Program-made: the position numbers and the translations under genes | The notes under the pieces: generated by a model | The model's input: the letters and a program-made list of their open reading frames with translations, nothing else | Databases searched by the model: none | Told to the model about the DNA's origin: nothing | Shown here: positions 8,703 to 16,399 of the stretch, in pieces | Layout: the number at the start of each line of letters is the position of its first letter | Position numbering within the stretch: position 1 is the stretch's first letter | Assembly: GCA_964580315.1 (NCBI GenBank) | Contig: CAZOKH010000016.1 | Coordinates: 1-48,430, forward strand | Length of the DNA: 48,430 nt | Source of the DNA: CAZOKH01 sp964580315 | Lineage (GTDB): Bacteria; Chloroflexota; Anaerolineae; Anaerolineales; Anaerolineaceae | Direction of reading: 5' to 3'

Positions 8703-10361
8703 TTAATCTTTTTTTACAATGCGCCCGCCCATGTTGAGGGCAGTGCGCACCAGTCCGTCTTCGTCCAAATCCAGGTCGGCTGGCACGCCGCTGGAACTTT
8801 TTTCAACTACAATGCACTGCACCGGCACAACCATGCCGGTAAGCGCGTGAATGGCGCTGTGCACCATTTCAATGTTCTCTTTTATATCCATCTTCGATTT
8901 CACCACATCGCTCTGAAAACCCAGCAGCAAAACACCGTCTTTGATGGTGCGGTAAGAGCAGGAATTGAGCAGCGCTTCGGTGGGTTTGCTCTGTTTTTTC
9001 ACCATCTCGCGAATCTGATTCCATTTTTGCATGATGGGCTGAATGCTGATGTTTGCGGCGGCATTGGCATTGACAGGCGGTGGGGTGGTGCTGGCAGTTT
9101 GAACCTCACGTGCTGCCGGTTGCGAGATGGGCTCCGGTTTTGAGGGCGAAGCAGCGTTTTCTACCTTTGCCGGGGTTGGGTCAGCCGTTGGCTGTGCAGA
9201 ACCTGCTGGAGTCGCAGCAGGAAAAGAGTTTTGGCTTTGTGGAACGGCCGCGGTTTGCAACGGCGGCTGCCCGGCGGCGGGCTGCAGGGCGTTCAACGAT
9301 TCGGAAAAGGCCAGTTCGAGCAGCAGGCTGGGCTGCCAGGAGCTGCGCACTTCGCTGGCGGCGTCGTTGAACAGGCGCACCACTTGGAGCAACTGCGGAA
9401 TGGCAAACAGTTGGGCATGGGCTTTCATGCTCTTTTTGGTGTCTTCAGTAACATCCACCTGGTTTTCATTGCCCAGGCTGATTAGCAGCAGGCTGCGCAA
9501 ATATTCCACAATCTGGCGGGCAAGCTGGCGGGCGTCGCTGCCGCTGTCCAACGCCTGGTGAATGGATTCCAACCCGGCGGCAGGCTGTTGGTGCAGCAAA
9601 GCGTTTACCAGGTCGATCACGGTCTGGTTGGCGGCAGTGCCCAAAACCATCTGGGCGTTTGCCAGAGTCACCGAATCGCCGCTGCCGGCCAGTTGGTCGA
9701 GCAGCGAGATGGCGTCGCGCAGGCTGCCGGTGGATTGCCGGGCAATCAGGGTCAGGGCTTCGGGTTCGGCTTTAATCTTTTCTTCTTCTGCCAGGTGGCT
9801 CAAGAGCGCGACGATCTCGGGCACCGGGATGCGCCTGAATTCGTAGTGCTGGCAGCGCGAGAGCACAGTGGCAGGAATTTTGTGTACTTCAGTGGTGGCT
9901 AAGATGAAAATGGCGTGCGCCGGCGGCTCTTCCAGCGTTTTCAACAGGGCGTTGAAAGCGGCAGTGGACAGCATGTGAACTTCATCGATGATGTACACTT
10001 TATACTTGCCCTGGCTGGGAGAGAAATTAATCTTGTCGCGCAAATCACGCACGTCATCCACGCTGGTGTTTGAGGCGGCGTCAATTTCGATCAAATCCAG
10101 GAAGCGCCCGTTGTTGACTGCCTTGCAATTTTCACACTGGTTGCAGGGGCGGTCAGCGGGATCATCTGCCAGGCAGTTGACCGCTTTTGCCAGCAGGCGT
10201 GCGGTGGTGGTTTTGCCAGTGCCGCGCGGTCCGGCGAACAGATAGGCATGACCTACATGCCCGCTGCGCACGGCATTTTGCAGGGTTTGAACCACATGTT
10301 CCTGTCCAACCACCTGATCCCATTGGGAGGGACGCCATTTTCGATAAAAGGCTTGTGACAT
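8703..10361 (-). CDS. dnaX: DNA polymerase III subunit gamma/tau
   Basis: A 552-residue clamp-loader ATPase. Walker A is GPRGTGKTT at 44-52. A zinc module uses Cys63, Cys73, Cys76 and Cys79. Walker B is the DEVH sequence at 126-129, and sensor 1 and the arginine finger lie in ATTEVHKIPATVLSRCQ. The AAA+ and lid regions end near residue 370. A Pro/Ala/Thr/Gln-rich linker follows (about 375-430), then a conserved C-terminal domain (about 435-550). It loads the sliding clamp and organises the replisome. It leads the dnaX-ebfC-recR operon. The last codons GTA AAA AAA GAT precede the stop and form a possible slippery run. No internal A-AAA-AAG site is in frame, so a short gamma form is not evident. 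Confidence 0.96.
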   Translation of the reverse strand: MSQAFYRKWRPSQWDQVVGQEHVVQTLQNAVRSGHVGHAYLFAGPRGTGKTTTARLLAKAVNCLADDPADRPCNQCENCKAVNNGRFLDLIEIDAASNTSVDDVRDLRDKINFSPSQGKYKVYIIDEVHMLSTAAFNALLKTLEEPPAHAIFILATTEVHKIPATVLSRCQHYEFRRIPVPEIVALLSHLAEEEKIKAEPEALTLIARQSTGSLRDAISLLDQLAGSGDSVTLANAQMVLGTAANQTVIDLVNALLHQQPAAGLESIHQALDSGSDARQLARQIVEYLRSLLLISLGNENQVDVTEDTKKSMKAHAQLFAIPQLLQVVRLFNDAASEVRSSWQPSLLLELAFSESLNALQPAAGQPPLQTAAVPQSQNSFPAATPAGSAQPTADPTPAKVENAASPSKPEPISQPAAREVQTASTTPPPVNANAAANISIQPIMQKWNQIREMVKKQSKPTEALLNSCSYRTIKDGVLLLGFQSDVVKSKMDIKENIEMVHSAIHALTGMVVPVQCIVVEKSSSGVPADLDLDEDGLVRTALNMGGRIVKKD

Positions 10362-10515
10362 GGCTGCTCGTTTTCGTTGTTTAAAATTTTTTGAGTGTGC
10401 AGTATTAACTATTTTCTATGTGGAACATGGTTGTTTCGCTTAACCTGTTGCCAGCTCCATTTTAACCGAAAATCGTCCGATTCACGGGTTGGTCATGGGA
10501 TGAAGGTCATTGACC

Positions 10516-11028
10516 CTAGGGAATTGTATAACTCGCCCGCAGTTTTCCCTTGTAATCGTATAACTTCACTTGCTCACCGCTGCGCCAGACGGCTTCCTTT
10601 TGTCCCCAGAACAATTCGATAACCGTGTTCACTCCGGCGCGGGTGTAAACCTGCACGGCTCCGCCCTGGTTGAGATTGAGACTGGGAAAGGTGAATTCAT
10701 TGCCGTCTTCATCTTGCATTTTCCAGCCGGTCAGCCACAGCTCGCCTTCGCCAACCCGTTTAAAAACCACCACCTCATTTTGAATATCTTCGGCGCCAAA
10801 AACATGGTCAATGACGATGACAGTCTGCTTGGAGGACGGCAGCGGCGGTAGTGTGGGCTGCTGCTCGGCCAGCGCAGTTTCCTGTTTTTCTGCTTCCTGC
10901 GCGGCGCGCAGGCTGAGGCGTTGAAAAAGGCTCCATCCCCACAAAACCGCCAGGGTGGTGGCGGCAGAGATGATTACATTAAGTATGATGTAGGGAAGCA
11001 GCTCTTTCCAGGATTTCATATTATTCAT
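10516..11028 (-). CDS. Membrane-anchored lamin-tail-domain protein
   Basis: A 170-residue protein with one N-terminal membrane helix (about residues 12-34), a charged Glu/Gln/Ala and Pro-rich linker (about 40-70), and a C-terminal all-beta domain (about 70-170). The beta domain has lamin-tail features: GELWLTGWKMQDEDGNEFTF, then GAVQVYTRAG, then LFWGQKEAVW and a final LYDYKGKL strand. In prokaryotes such domains sit on secreted or membrane proteins and are thought to bind surface ligands. The helix without a cleavage motif suggests an extracytoplasmic anchor. Starts at 11028 or 11019 are possible. It is monocistronic, with about 150 bases to dnaX containing no clear site. Confidence 0.7.
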   Translation of the reverse strand: MNNMKSWKELLPYIILNVIISAATTLAVLWGWSLFQRLSLRAAQEAEKQETALAEQQPTLPPLPSSKQTVIVIDHVFGAEDIQNEVVVFKRVGEGELWLTGWKMQDEDGNEFTFPSLNLNQGGAVQVYTRAGVNTVIELFWGQKEAVWRSGEQVKLYDYKGKLRASYTIP

Positions 11029-11081
11029 TTGGGTAATTTATCATAGCACAAGAAGAAGGTAAAATGAGATGATTTTAAAAT

Positions 11082-11164
11082 AGACCCTAAAGGTTTCATT
11101 TTTTGTTTTCCCCTGCGAAAAATTGGTAAAAATGGCGGTTCTTTGCGTTGAACCTTTAGGGTCT
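11082..11164 (+). promoter_or_regulatory. 14-bp perfect inverted repeat in the leader of the NYN-domain gene
   Basis: AGACCCTAAAGGTT at 11082-11095 and its exact complement AACCTTTAGGGTCT at 11151-11164 enclose 55 bases, and the right arm runs into TTTTTAT. The right arm ends 33 bases before the ATG at 11198. In the plus-strand transcript it would form a long-loop hairpin with a short U-run, consistent with an attenuator or terminator-like structure. It could equally be a short dispersed inverted repeat. Confidence 0.5.
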
Positions 11165-11197
11165 TTTTATGCAATACCCTCAAAATCAGGAGCAACA

Positions 11198-11677
11198 ATG
11201 ACTTATGTGATTGACGGGCATAATCTCATTCCAAAAATCCACGGGATGAGTCTTCGGCAGATGGATGATGAGATGATGTTAATCAGCCTGTTGCAAGAGT
11301 TTTGCCGGGTGAAGCAAAAAAGTGTTGATGTGTTTTTTGATGATGCTCCTGCGGGTATGGCGAAAACCAGGCGATTTGGGCGGGTGACGGCGCATTTCAC
11401 CCCGATTCAGTCTTCGGCAGATGATGCCATACAAAGATTTCTAATGAGAATGGGGCGCAATGCGCGCAATGTGATCCTGGTTAGCTCAGACCACATGGTG
11501 CAGGCAGAGGGCAAACGCAGCGGCGCGCAGGTGGTCACCTCTGAACAATTTGCGGCGCAGATGGCGGAAGCCAGGATGATGGACTCATCGGTAGGGGGAC
11601 AGGAAAAAGCGCTGGATGAAGCGGAAGTTGAAGAGTGGTTAAGATTATTTAAAGAGGGCAAGAAGGATAAAAAATAA
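11198..11677 (+). CDS. NYN-domain (YacP/Rae1-like) protein, putative ribonuclease
   Basis: A 159-residue cytoplasmic protein. The N-terminus TYVIDGHNLIPKI carries the DGHN signature of NYN/PIN-like nucleases of the YacP family. Further acidic positions (FFDDAP near residue 46, SSADDAIQRF near 75, VSSDHMVQ near 97) fit the metal-binding pocket. The C-terminus is a charged helix ending in Lys-rich residues. YacP relatives such as Bacillus Rae1 cleave mRNA at the ribosome. The ATG at 11198 is chosen because AGGAG precedes it and the family begins right there; an upstream in-frame start at 11123 lies inside the inverted repeat. The hairpin just upstream is a plausible target for autoregulation (inference). 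Confidence 0.75.
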   Translation: MTYVIDGHNLIPKIHGMSLRQMDDEMMLISLLQEFCRVKQKSVDVFFDDAPAGMAKTRRFGRVTAHFTPIQSSADDAIQRFLMRMGRNARNVILVSSDHMVQAEGKRSGAQVVTSEQFAAQMAEARMMDSSVGGQEKALDEAEVEEWLRLFKEGKKDKK

Positions 11678-11690
11678 CATTGAGATGAGG

Positions 11691-11819
11691 CCCTCACCCA
11701 ACCTCTCTCAGAGGGAGAGGAGCAAAATGACTGTGCCCACAGAGCAATGAGCGAATTTCCTTCGCCACAGAGAAATGAGTAAAAATCCTTCTTCCACAGG
11801 GAGAAGGTAAGGATAAGGG
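11691..11819. repeat. Short composite repeat element with inverted ends and internal tandem units
   Basis: The left end (CCCTCACCCAACCTCTC...) and right end (GAGAAGGTAAGGATAAGGG) are imperfect inverse complements. This style of short non-coding element is often seen as dispersed CCCTCACCC...GGGAGAGG repeats. Inside, a degenerate unit of about 29 bases starting CCACAGAG occurs at about 11736-11764 and 11765-11793, with a third partial start at 11794. It fills the gap between two convergent genes and has no coding sense. Confidence 0.5.
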
Positions 11820-11829
11820 TTATTGCAAA

Positions 11830-13455
11830 TCAATCCATCTTTGCAAGGTGACCCAGTTTTGCCAGGGCTGCCTGCACCTGGCGGGCGCCCGAGGCGCGGA
11901 TGACGGCGGTGGTGGGGTTGATCAGGCGCACGATGTGCCGGCGCGCTTCGCTGTTTTGCAGTTGTTCCAAAATTTCGGGCGCGGTCACGGTCAGCAGCAG
12001 CGCCGATTCCATTTCGGCCTGCACGCCGTGTTGTTCCAGGTTTTGAAGGGATTTCATCAGGGTGGGCGGCAGCACATGGGAGCAATGTTTTTTCAACAAG
12101 TTGATGAGATGTTCATGACGCAGGCCTTGTTTCAGGGCAGCTTGCAGGCTGAGCGGGGTTAATTGATAGGTATAGTGGTCATTGTGAAACCCGGTCCAGC
12201 GGGCAAAGCGGGCAATCTGGTAGCGGGCGGCGCGCGGCGCCAGGCGCGGAACGGTAATGAGTCCATCATAACTGATCTGAATTTGGCCGTCTTCAGTAGG
12301 CAGGTTCTCGGGCAGGGCATCGTGCCACAGGGCTTGCGCCCAGGCAGAGGGGCGAAATGCAACTGGTGCGGCATCGGCACTGGGGGCAGCCAGGTCGAAA
12401 AAGCCCAGCCAGTGCAGCGGCGCTGTGATGAAAAAAAACAGCAGCGCACCGTCGATTTCATCCCAGGCAGCAAAACCTTTGAGAAAATCACTGCTACCCT
12501 GGCGTTTGATGAACCAGGAGTCGTACTCCCCGGCGGTGCGTAAATAGTCGGGTTGGTATTCTTTCACTGCAGATCGAAATGCGCTGATATTCCACCAGCG
12601 GTCTTGTGGCAGGTGGCTGAGCAAATCGAGCACTCGCTGGCGCGCTGGCTGCGGGCGGTTGCTCCACTCTCCCTCAAATTCCAGCCCGGGCAGCCAGCGC
12701 AGTTCGTTGAGCGTGGAGCTGCTTTTCCAGGCGGTAACCAGGCGCAGCAGGGCTTCAGCCCGGCTGCTTTCCAGGAAACCGCGCACTTCTTCAGGCACCA
12801 CCTGGCCTTTAAGATTGATCAAACCCGCGCAGCGCAGCAGCCCGGTCAAGGGCTCCAGCGGGATGCTGAACCCATCCAGGGGAAATTCTTCAGGGGCGGT
12901 GTGCGAGCGCAGGTTTGCCAGAAGAGAGCAGGCATCGTCTAAAATGCGGTCGCTGGCGGGCATCACCGCGCCTGTCTCGGCAGGTGATGCGGGGCGGCCC
13001 AGCACCGGCGTGTGCTCAACTGGGAAATCTGGTAAAAATTCCACCAGGTCGTCGGGTATATAGGCATATTCCTGGGGTTCGGGAGGCAAGTTTAGAAAAG
13101 CTTTGCCGATCAGTGCGCGGTACCACAGCACTTCTGCCGGTGAGGCAGGCTGCAGGTCGGGGCGTTCGCGGTCGCGGCGGGCGGCGCCCATCACGCGCAA
13201 TTCGCCATAGCGCCGGCTGAATTGCGGCCAGGGCAGGCGCCCTTCATTGGAAACCAATTCGCGCAGGGCGGTTTGCGCCTCAACCGGCAGCGCATCAACC
13301 ACTTCACCCAAAAGCTCGGCATCCTTAATACCATTAATCAACAATGGAAGCGCCACATGCACATCGGGGGCGTTCAATTCAATGCCCCAGGCATTGGCGA
13401 TCATTTTCAGAAATCCCAGGTCGTGTCCCTGAAGGGTTTGGGCGAGGTCAGGCAT
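11830..13455 (-). CDS. Helicase-associated (XPB/Ssl2 N-terminal-like) domain protein
   Basis: A 541-residue soluble protein without Walker motifs. The N-terminal section (GEVVDALPVEAQTALREL, LPWPQFSRRYGELRVMG, EVLWYRALIGKAFLN) matches what I recall of helicase-associated proteins in Chloroflexota and Deinococcota that accompany XPB-type helicases. The middle is a winged-helix-like array, and the C-terminal part (about residues 400-530) contains YQLTPLSLQAALKQG and the LEQLQNSEARRHIVRLI helices. No XPB helicase is in the window. It is likely a DNA repair or transcription accessory protein, with the family call from memory. It is divergent from the DUF4388 operon, whose promoter lies 80 bases away. 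Confidence 0.55.
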   Translation of the reverse strand: MPDLAQTLQGHDLGFLKMIANAWGIELNAPDVHVALPLLINGIKDAELLGEVVDALPVEAQTALRELVSNEGRLPWPQFSRRYGELRVMGAARRDRERPDLQPASPAEVLWYRALIGKAFLNLPPEPQEYAYIPDDLVEFLPDFPVEHTPVLGRPASPAETGAVMPASDRILDDACSLLANLRSHTAPEEFPLDGFSIPLEPLTGLLRCAGLINLKGQVVPEEVRGFLESSRAEALLRLVTAWKSSSTLNELRWLPGLEFEGEWSNRPQPARQRVLDLLSHLPQDRWWNISAFRSAVKEYQPDYLRTAGEYDSWFIKRQGSSDFLKGFAAWDEIDGALLFFFITAPLHWLGFFDLAAPSADAAPVAFRPSAWAQALWHDALPENLPTEDGQIQISYDGLITVPRLAPRAARYQIARFARWTGFHNDHYTYQLTPLSLQAALKQGLRHEHLINLLKKHCSHVLPPTLMKSLQNLEQHGVQAEMESALLLTVTAPEILEQLQNSEARRHIVRLINPTTAVIRASGARQVQAALAKLGHLAKMD

Positions 13456-13534
13456 TTTTTATCGCAGGTGTTTTAGGTAGATTACAGAGCGTATTGATTA
13501 TACCTTCTGTAAGGATTATGCAAATAATCGTTCA

Positions 13535-13564
13535 TTGACGCTGTAACTGGCTTGCATGTATAAT
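13535..13564 (+). promoter_or_regulatory. Strong sigma-70-like promoter of the DUF4388-GTPase operon
   Basis: TTGACG at 13535-13540 and a consensus TATAAT at 13559-13564 are spaced by 18 bases. Transcription should begin near 13571, giving a leader of about 27 bases before the ATG at 13598, which has GAGG at a good distance. Confidence 0.75.
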
Positions 13565-13597
13565 GTTTTCATCTTATGTAGGGCATTGAGGTCTTGC

Positions 13598-14413
13598 ATG
13601 GCGCTGCAAGGTAATTTGCGCGATTTTCCACTCTCACAATTGTTGAACTTGATCAGCCTGGCCAATAAAACAGGGCGCCTGGTAGTTGAATCGCCTGCCC
13701 AGTCAGCCGAGGTCGTTTTTCGCGATGGAAAATTGGCTTACGCGCAGTTCCGTCACGATGATGCCAGCCTGGCGGCGGTTTTATTGCGAGGTGGAAAAAT
13801 CACGCAGGCGCAGTACCAGATCTTGCAGCAGCGCGCTGCGCAGATGAATGATAAAGAACTGGGCCTGTTATTAATTAATGCCGGTTACGTTACACAGGCT
13901 GATGTGTTGAAAACCCTGCAAGATGATTATTGCGATGTGCTGCAGCGATTATTTGGCTGGACGGAAGGCGCTTTCTATTTTGAAGCCAACGTATCCCCTC
14001 CCGAAATTCGCATTACAGTGAAGATGGACCTGGAGAACTTGATTATCGAAGGGTCGCGGCAGGCGCATGAACTGAGCCACTTGCAGGAAGAGATTCCCAG
14101 CCTGGATGTCTCATTGAAATTCCGTGAGCGTCCAGAACGCGATTTGAAAGACATTCATTTAAGTGTGCAGGAATGGAAAGTCATTTCCTATGTGAATCCC
14201 AAAAACACATTGCATCAAATTGCCAAGGCGGCCGAATTGAATGAAATTGAAATTCGGCGGGTGGTTTACAGCCTGCTCCAGGCGGGCGTGGTTGAAATGG
14301 TGCGCCCCGGCGGCGGCTTCACCTGGAATTCGAGCAGTATGTTTCCCAGCAAAGATCGTGGTGAGCAAAAATCACTGGTCAACCGATTGATTCAACGCAT
14401 TCGTTCCATTTAG
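13598..14413 (+). CDS. DUF4388 (PATAN-like) domain protein
   Basis: A 271-residue cytoplasmic protein. The N-terminus MALQGNLRDFPLSQLLNLI...KTGRLVV with VVFRDGKLAYAQF is the typical DUF4388/PATAN start, a domain shared with PatA-type response regulators in cyanobacteria and gliding bacteria. The central part (about residues 80-150) is helical. The C-terminus (about 190-245) looks like a winged helix (VISYVNPKNTLHQIAKAAELNEIEIRR split over two helices). It is the first gene of the operon and is followed after 31 bases by a Ras-like GTPase, suggesting it is a scaffold or effector for that GTPase (inference). A start 42 bases upstream is rejected because GAGG fits the 13598 ATG. Confidence 0.8.
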   Translation: MALQGNLRDFPLSQLLNLISLANKTGRLVVESPAQSAEVVFRDGKLAYAQFRHDDASLAAVLLRGGKITQAQYQILQQRAAQMNDKELGLLLINAGYVTQADVLKTLQDDYCDVLQRLFGWTEGAFYFEANVSPPEIRITVKMDLENLIIEGSRQAHELSHLQEEIPSLDVSLKFRERPERDLKDIHLSVQEWKVISYVNPKNTLHQIAKAAELNEIEIRRVVYSLLQAGVVEMVRPGGGFTWNSSSMFPSKDRGEQKSLVNRLIQRIRSI

Positions 14414-14444
14414 GTTTATACTCCAGGCATTATTGGAAAGAAAT

Positions 14445-14984
14445 ATGCAGACAGTAAAAATTGTGGTCACAGGCCCCTTTGGGGCAGGAAAAACAGAATT
14501 CATCCGTTCGGTCAGCGAAATTGAAGTGGTTTCGACCGAAAGGAAAATTACCTCTGAGGTGGAGAAGATTAAAAATTCCACCACGGTGGCGATGGATTTT
14601 GGGCGTATATCGGTTGATGAAGACCTGGTGTTGTATATCTTCGGAACACCGGGGCAAAAGCGCTTTGATTTTATGTGGGAGATTCTTTCGGAGGGTATGC
14701 TGGGCTTTATCGTGATGGTGGATAGCAACCGACCTGAAACCTTCCGCGAAGCGCGCAGCATTCTTGAAACCTTCCGTGCCTATGCCCCTACACCGTTTGT
14801 GGTGGCGGCCAACAAGCAAGACTGTGATGATGCCTGGACTCTGGAAGACATGCGTGTAGCGCTTCGCCTCGATCCTGATGTGAAAATGCTGCCCTGTGTG
14901 GCGGTTGACAAAGAGACTGTAAAGAAAGTGCTGCTTGAACTTTTATATGGAATTCTGGAAGAAATGGAAGCGGGCAGGTTATAA
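14445..14984 (+). CDS. Small Ras-like GTPase of the CvnD/MglA type
   Basis: A 179-residue GTPase. The P-loop is GPFGAGKT at 10-17; switch 1 includes STTVAMDFG at about 45-53; G3 is the GTPGQ motif at 67-71; and G4 is NKQD at 123-126. The region around TTVAMDFGRISVDEDLVLYIFGTPGQ, cited here in parts, resembles the CvnD GTPases of actinobacterial conservons, which work with a sensor kinase, a roadblock protein and a DUF742 protein. MglA of gliding bacteria is a more distant relative. No lipidation motif is visible. It sits between the DUF4388 gene and an alpha/beta hydrolase in a tight operon. The ATG at 14445 is preceded by GGAAAG; a TTG at 14433 is less likely. Confidence 0.88.
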   Translation: MQTVKIVVTGPFGAGKTEFIRSVSEIEVVSTERKITSEVEKIKNSTTVAMDFGRISVDEDLVLYIFGTPGQKRFDFMWEILSEGMLGFIVMVDSNRPETFREARSILETFRAYAPTPFVVAANKQDCDDAWTLEDMRVALRLDPDVKMLPCVAVDKETVKKVLLELLYGILEEMEAGRL

Positions 14985-15007
14985 GCGGAATATCCCAAAA
15001 GTAAACC

Positions 15008-15805
15008 ATGTCATCCATTACGACTGATCAGGGACTCTTGCATTATGAAGTTTACGGACGGGGACGCCCGGTAATTCTTTTACACGGGTGGCTGGGATCG
15101 TGGGGGTTGTGGAAAGAAACCATGACCGAGTTGGGGAAAACACACCGCACTTATGCCCTTGATTTCTGGGGGTTTGGCGAATCGGATAAAAAGCGCAGCA
15201 CCTATGCTGTGCAAGATTTTGTGAGCCTGGTGGAGCAGTTTATGGAGCAGATGGGAATTGACCATGCTCCATTGATTGGTCACAGCATGGGCGGAACGGT
15301 CAGCCTTTCGGTTGCTCTTCAATATCCACAACGTGTCGAAAAAGTGGTCATCATTGGCTCACCCATCACCGGCTCATCACTGGCGTTTCCTCTAAAGCTG
15401 GCGGGTTATCGATTTAATGCCTTTATGCTGTTTAACTTATTTGGATTATTTCGCCAGGCGATGCGACTGGCCTCACCTTCCATTTGCCGTGATCCTCGTT
15501 TTCCTGATATGATGGATCATGATCTTTCGCGTACCACCCTGGAATCATTCTTGATATCCATTGCAACACTGCGCCGCACCGATCTGCGCCCCCGCCTGGG
15601 TGACATTACCATCCCGGTGATGGGAATGTATGGCGATCGGGATAATATTGTCAATCCAAACCAGGGGCCGGTATTAAAGGCGGGCGTGCCTCATGCGCGC
15701 ATTGAACGATTTTTGCATGCAGGGCATTTTATTATGCTGGATGAACCGCAGTTGTGTGTACAAAAGATTCAGGAATTTCTTGGTGAAGGGATTAATCAAA
15801 ATTGA
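15008..15805 (+). CDS. Alpha/beta-fold hydrolase with an intact catalytic triad
   Basis: A 265-residue cytoplasmic hydrolase. The oxyanion loop is HGWLGSW (26-32), the nucleophile elbow is GHSMG with Ser93, the likely acid is Asp212 (GDRDNIV), and the base is His240 (HAGHF). A helical cap lies at about 125-190. The substrate is unknown; the family includes esterases, C-C hydrolases and haloperoxidase-like enzymes. It is the third gene of the DUF4388-GTPase operon, 23 bases after the GTPase, and its stop overlaps the TTG start of the next gene. A paralogue at 25625 aligns without gaps over the first 100 residues but lacks the Ser, so the pair brackets the signalling island. Confidence 0.9.
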   Translation: MSSITTDQGLLHYEVYGRGRPVILLHGWLGSWGLWKETMTELGKTHRTYALDFWGFGESDKKRSTYAVQDFVSLVEQFMEQMGIDHAPLIGHSMGGTVSLSVALQYPQRVEKVVIIGSPITGSSLAFPLKLAGYRFNAFMLFNLFGLFRQAMRLASPSICRDPRFPDMMDHDLSRTTLESFLISIATLRRTDLRPRLGDITIPVMGMYGDRDNIVNPNQGPVLKAGVPHARIERFLHAGHFIMLDEPQLCVQKIQEFLGEGINQN

Positions 15806-16392
15806 CCTTGAATGCAATTTCATCTCCCGATAAGTTGTCACTCAATCAAATTCTATTGAGCAGCGCTCAGGAAATTTTTGGTGAGGGGGATGTTTGCACC
15901 AATTTTTCTCAGGTCGGCCTGGAATTGGAACGCGACGGCGTTTATACCATTGAAGAATTCCAGTCTTACCTGCAAAAACAATGCGGCTGTACAGGCGGCC
16001 GCGGGGCTGCTGTTCTTGCCGGGCGCAGCATGTTCAACACCCTTCTGCACAATGCTGAAGATATGCCAGGCTGGTTTGACAGCCGTTTTTCCATGCTGCC
16101 GCTTTCTCGGCGTTTGAAAACAGGACTGCAAAACCTGGCGCAGCAGTGGGGAAAGATGAACCACAGGGAAATTACGCTGCAGGAAATGGATGATCACTGG
16201 TTGTGGATGCAGAGCATGCCGCCATTCCAGAGCGCATCTACCGGTCACTGCTGCGATTTGACAGTGGGGCTGCTGCAAGAATTTACATCCTGGTTGAGTG
16301 GGGGTAAATTCTATGATATTCAAGAAATTCCGCCGGCTGATGGAACAGGAACCAGTCGCCTCATCAAGGTCAGCAAACGAGCATTAGATTGA
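15802..16392 (+). CDS. Unrecognised protein, tentatively V4R-like
   Basis: A 196-residue soluble protein starting with TTG, four bases overlapping the previous gene; no ATG exists in frame before about residue 75. It is mixed alpha/beta, with a Cys-rich stretch QKQCGCTGGRG near residue 56 and HCCDLTVGLLQEF near residue 150. The last 50 residues (CDLTVGLLQEFTSWL then FYDIQEI then LIKVS) follow the helix-strand-strand pattern that ends V4R (4-vinyl reductase) small-molecule-binding domains, but the Cys ligands usual in that tail are absent. It may be a ligand sensor for the operon. The fold call is weak; the gene is supported by tight coupling on both sides. Confidence 0.5.
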   Translation: MTLNAISSPDKLSLNQILLSSAQEIFGEGDVCTNFSQVGLELERDGVYTIEEFQSYLQKQCGCTGGRGAAVLAGRSMFNTLLHNAEDMPGWFDSRFSMLPLSRRLKTGLQNLAQQWGKMNHREITLQEMDDHWLWMQSMPPFQSASTGHCCDLTVGLLQEFTSWLSGGKFYDIQEIPPADGTGTSRLIKVSKRALD

Positions 16393-16399
16393 GGTTGTG

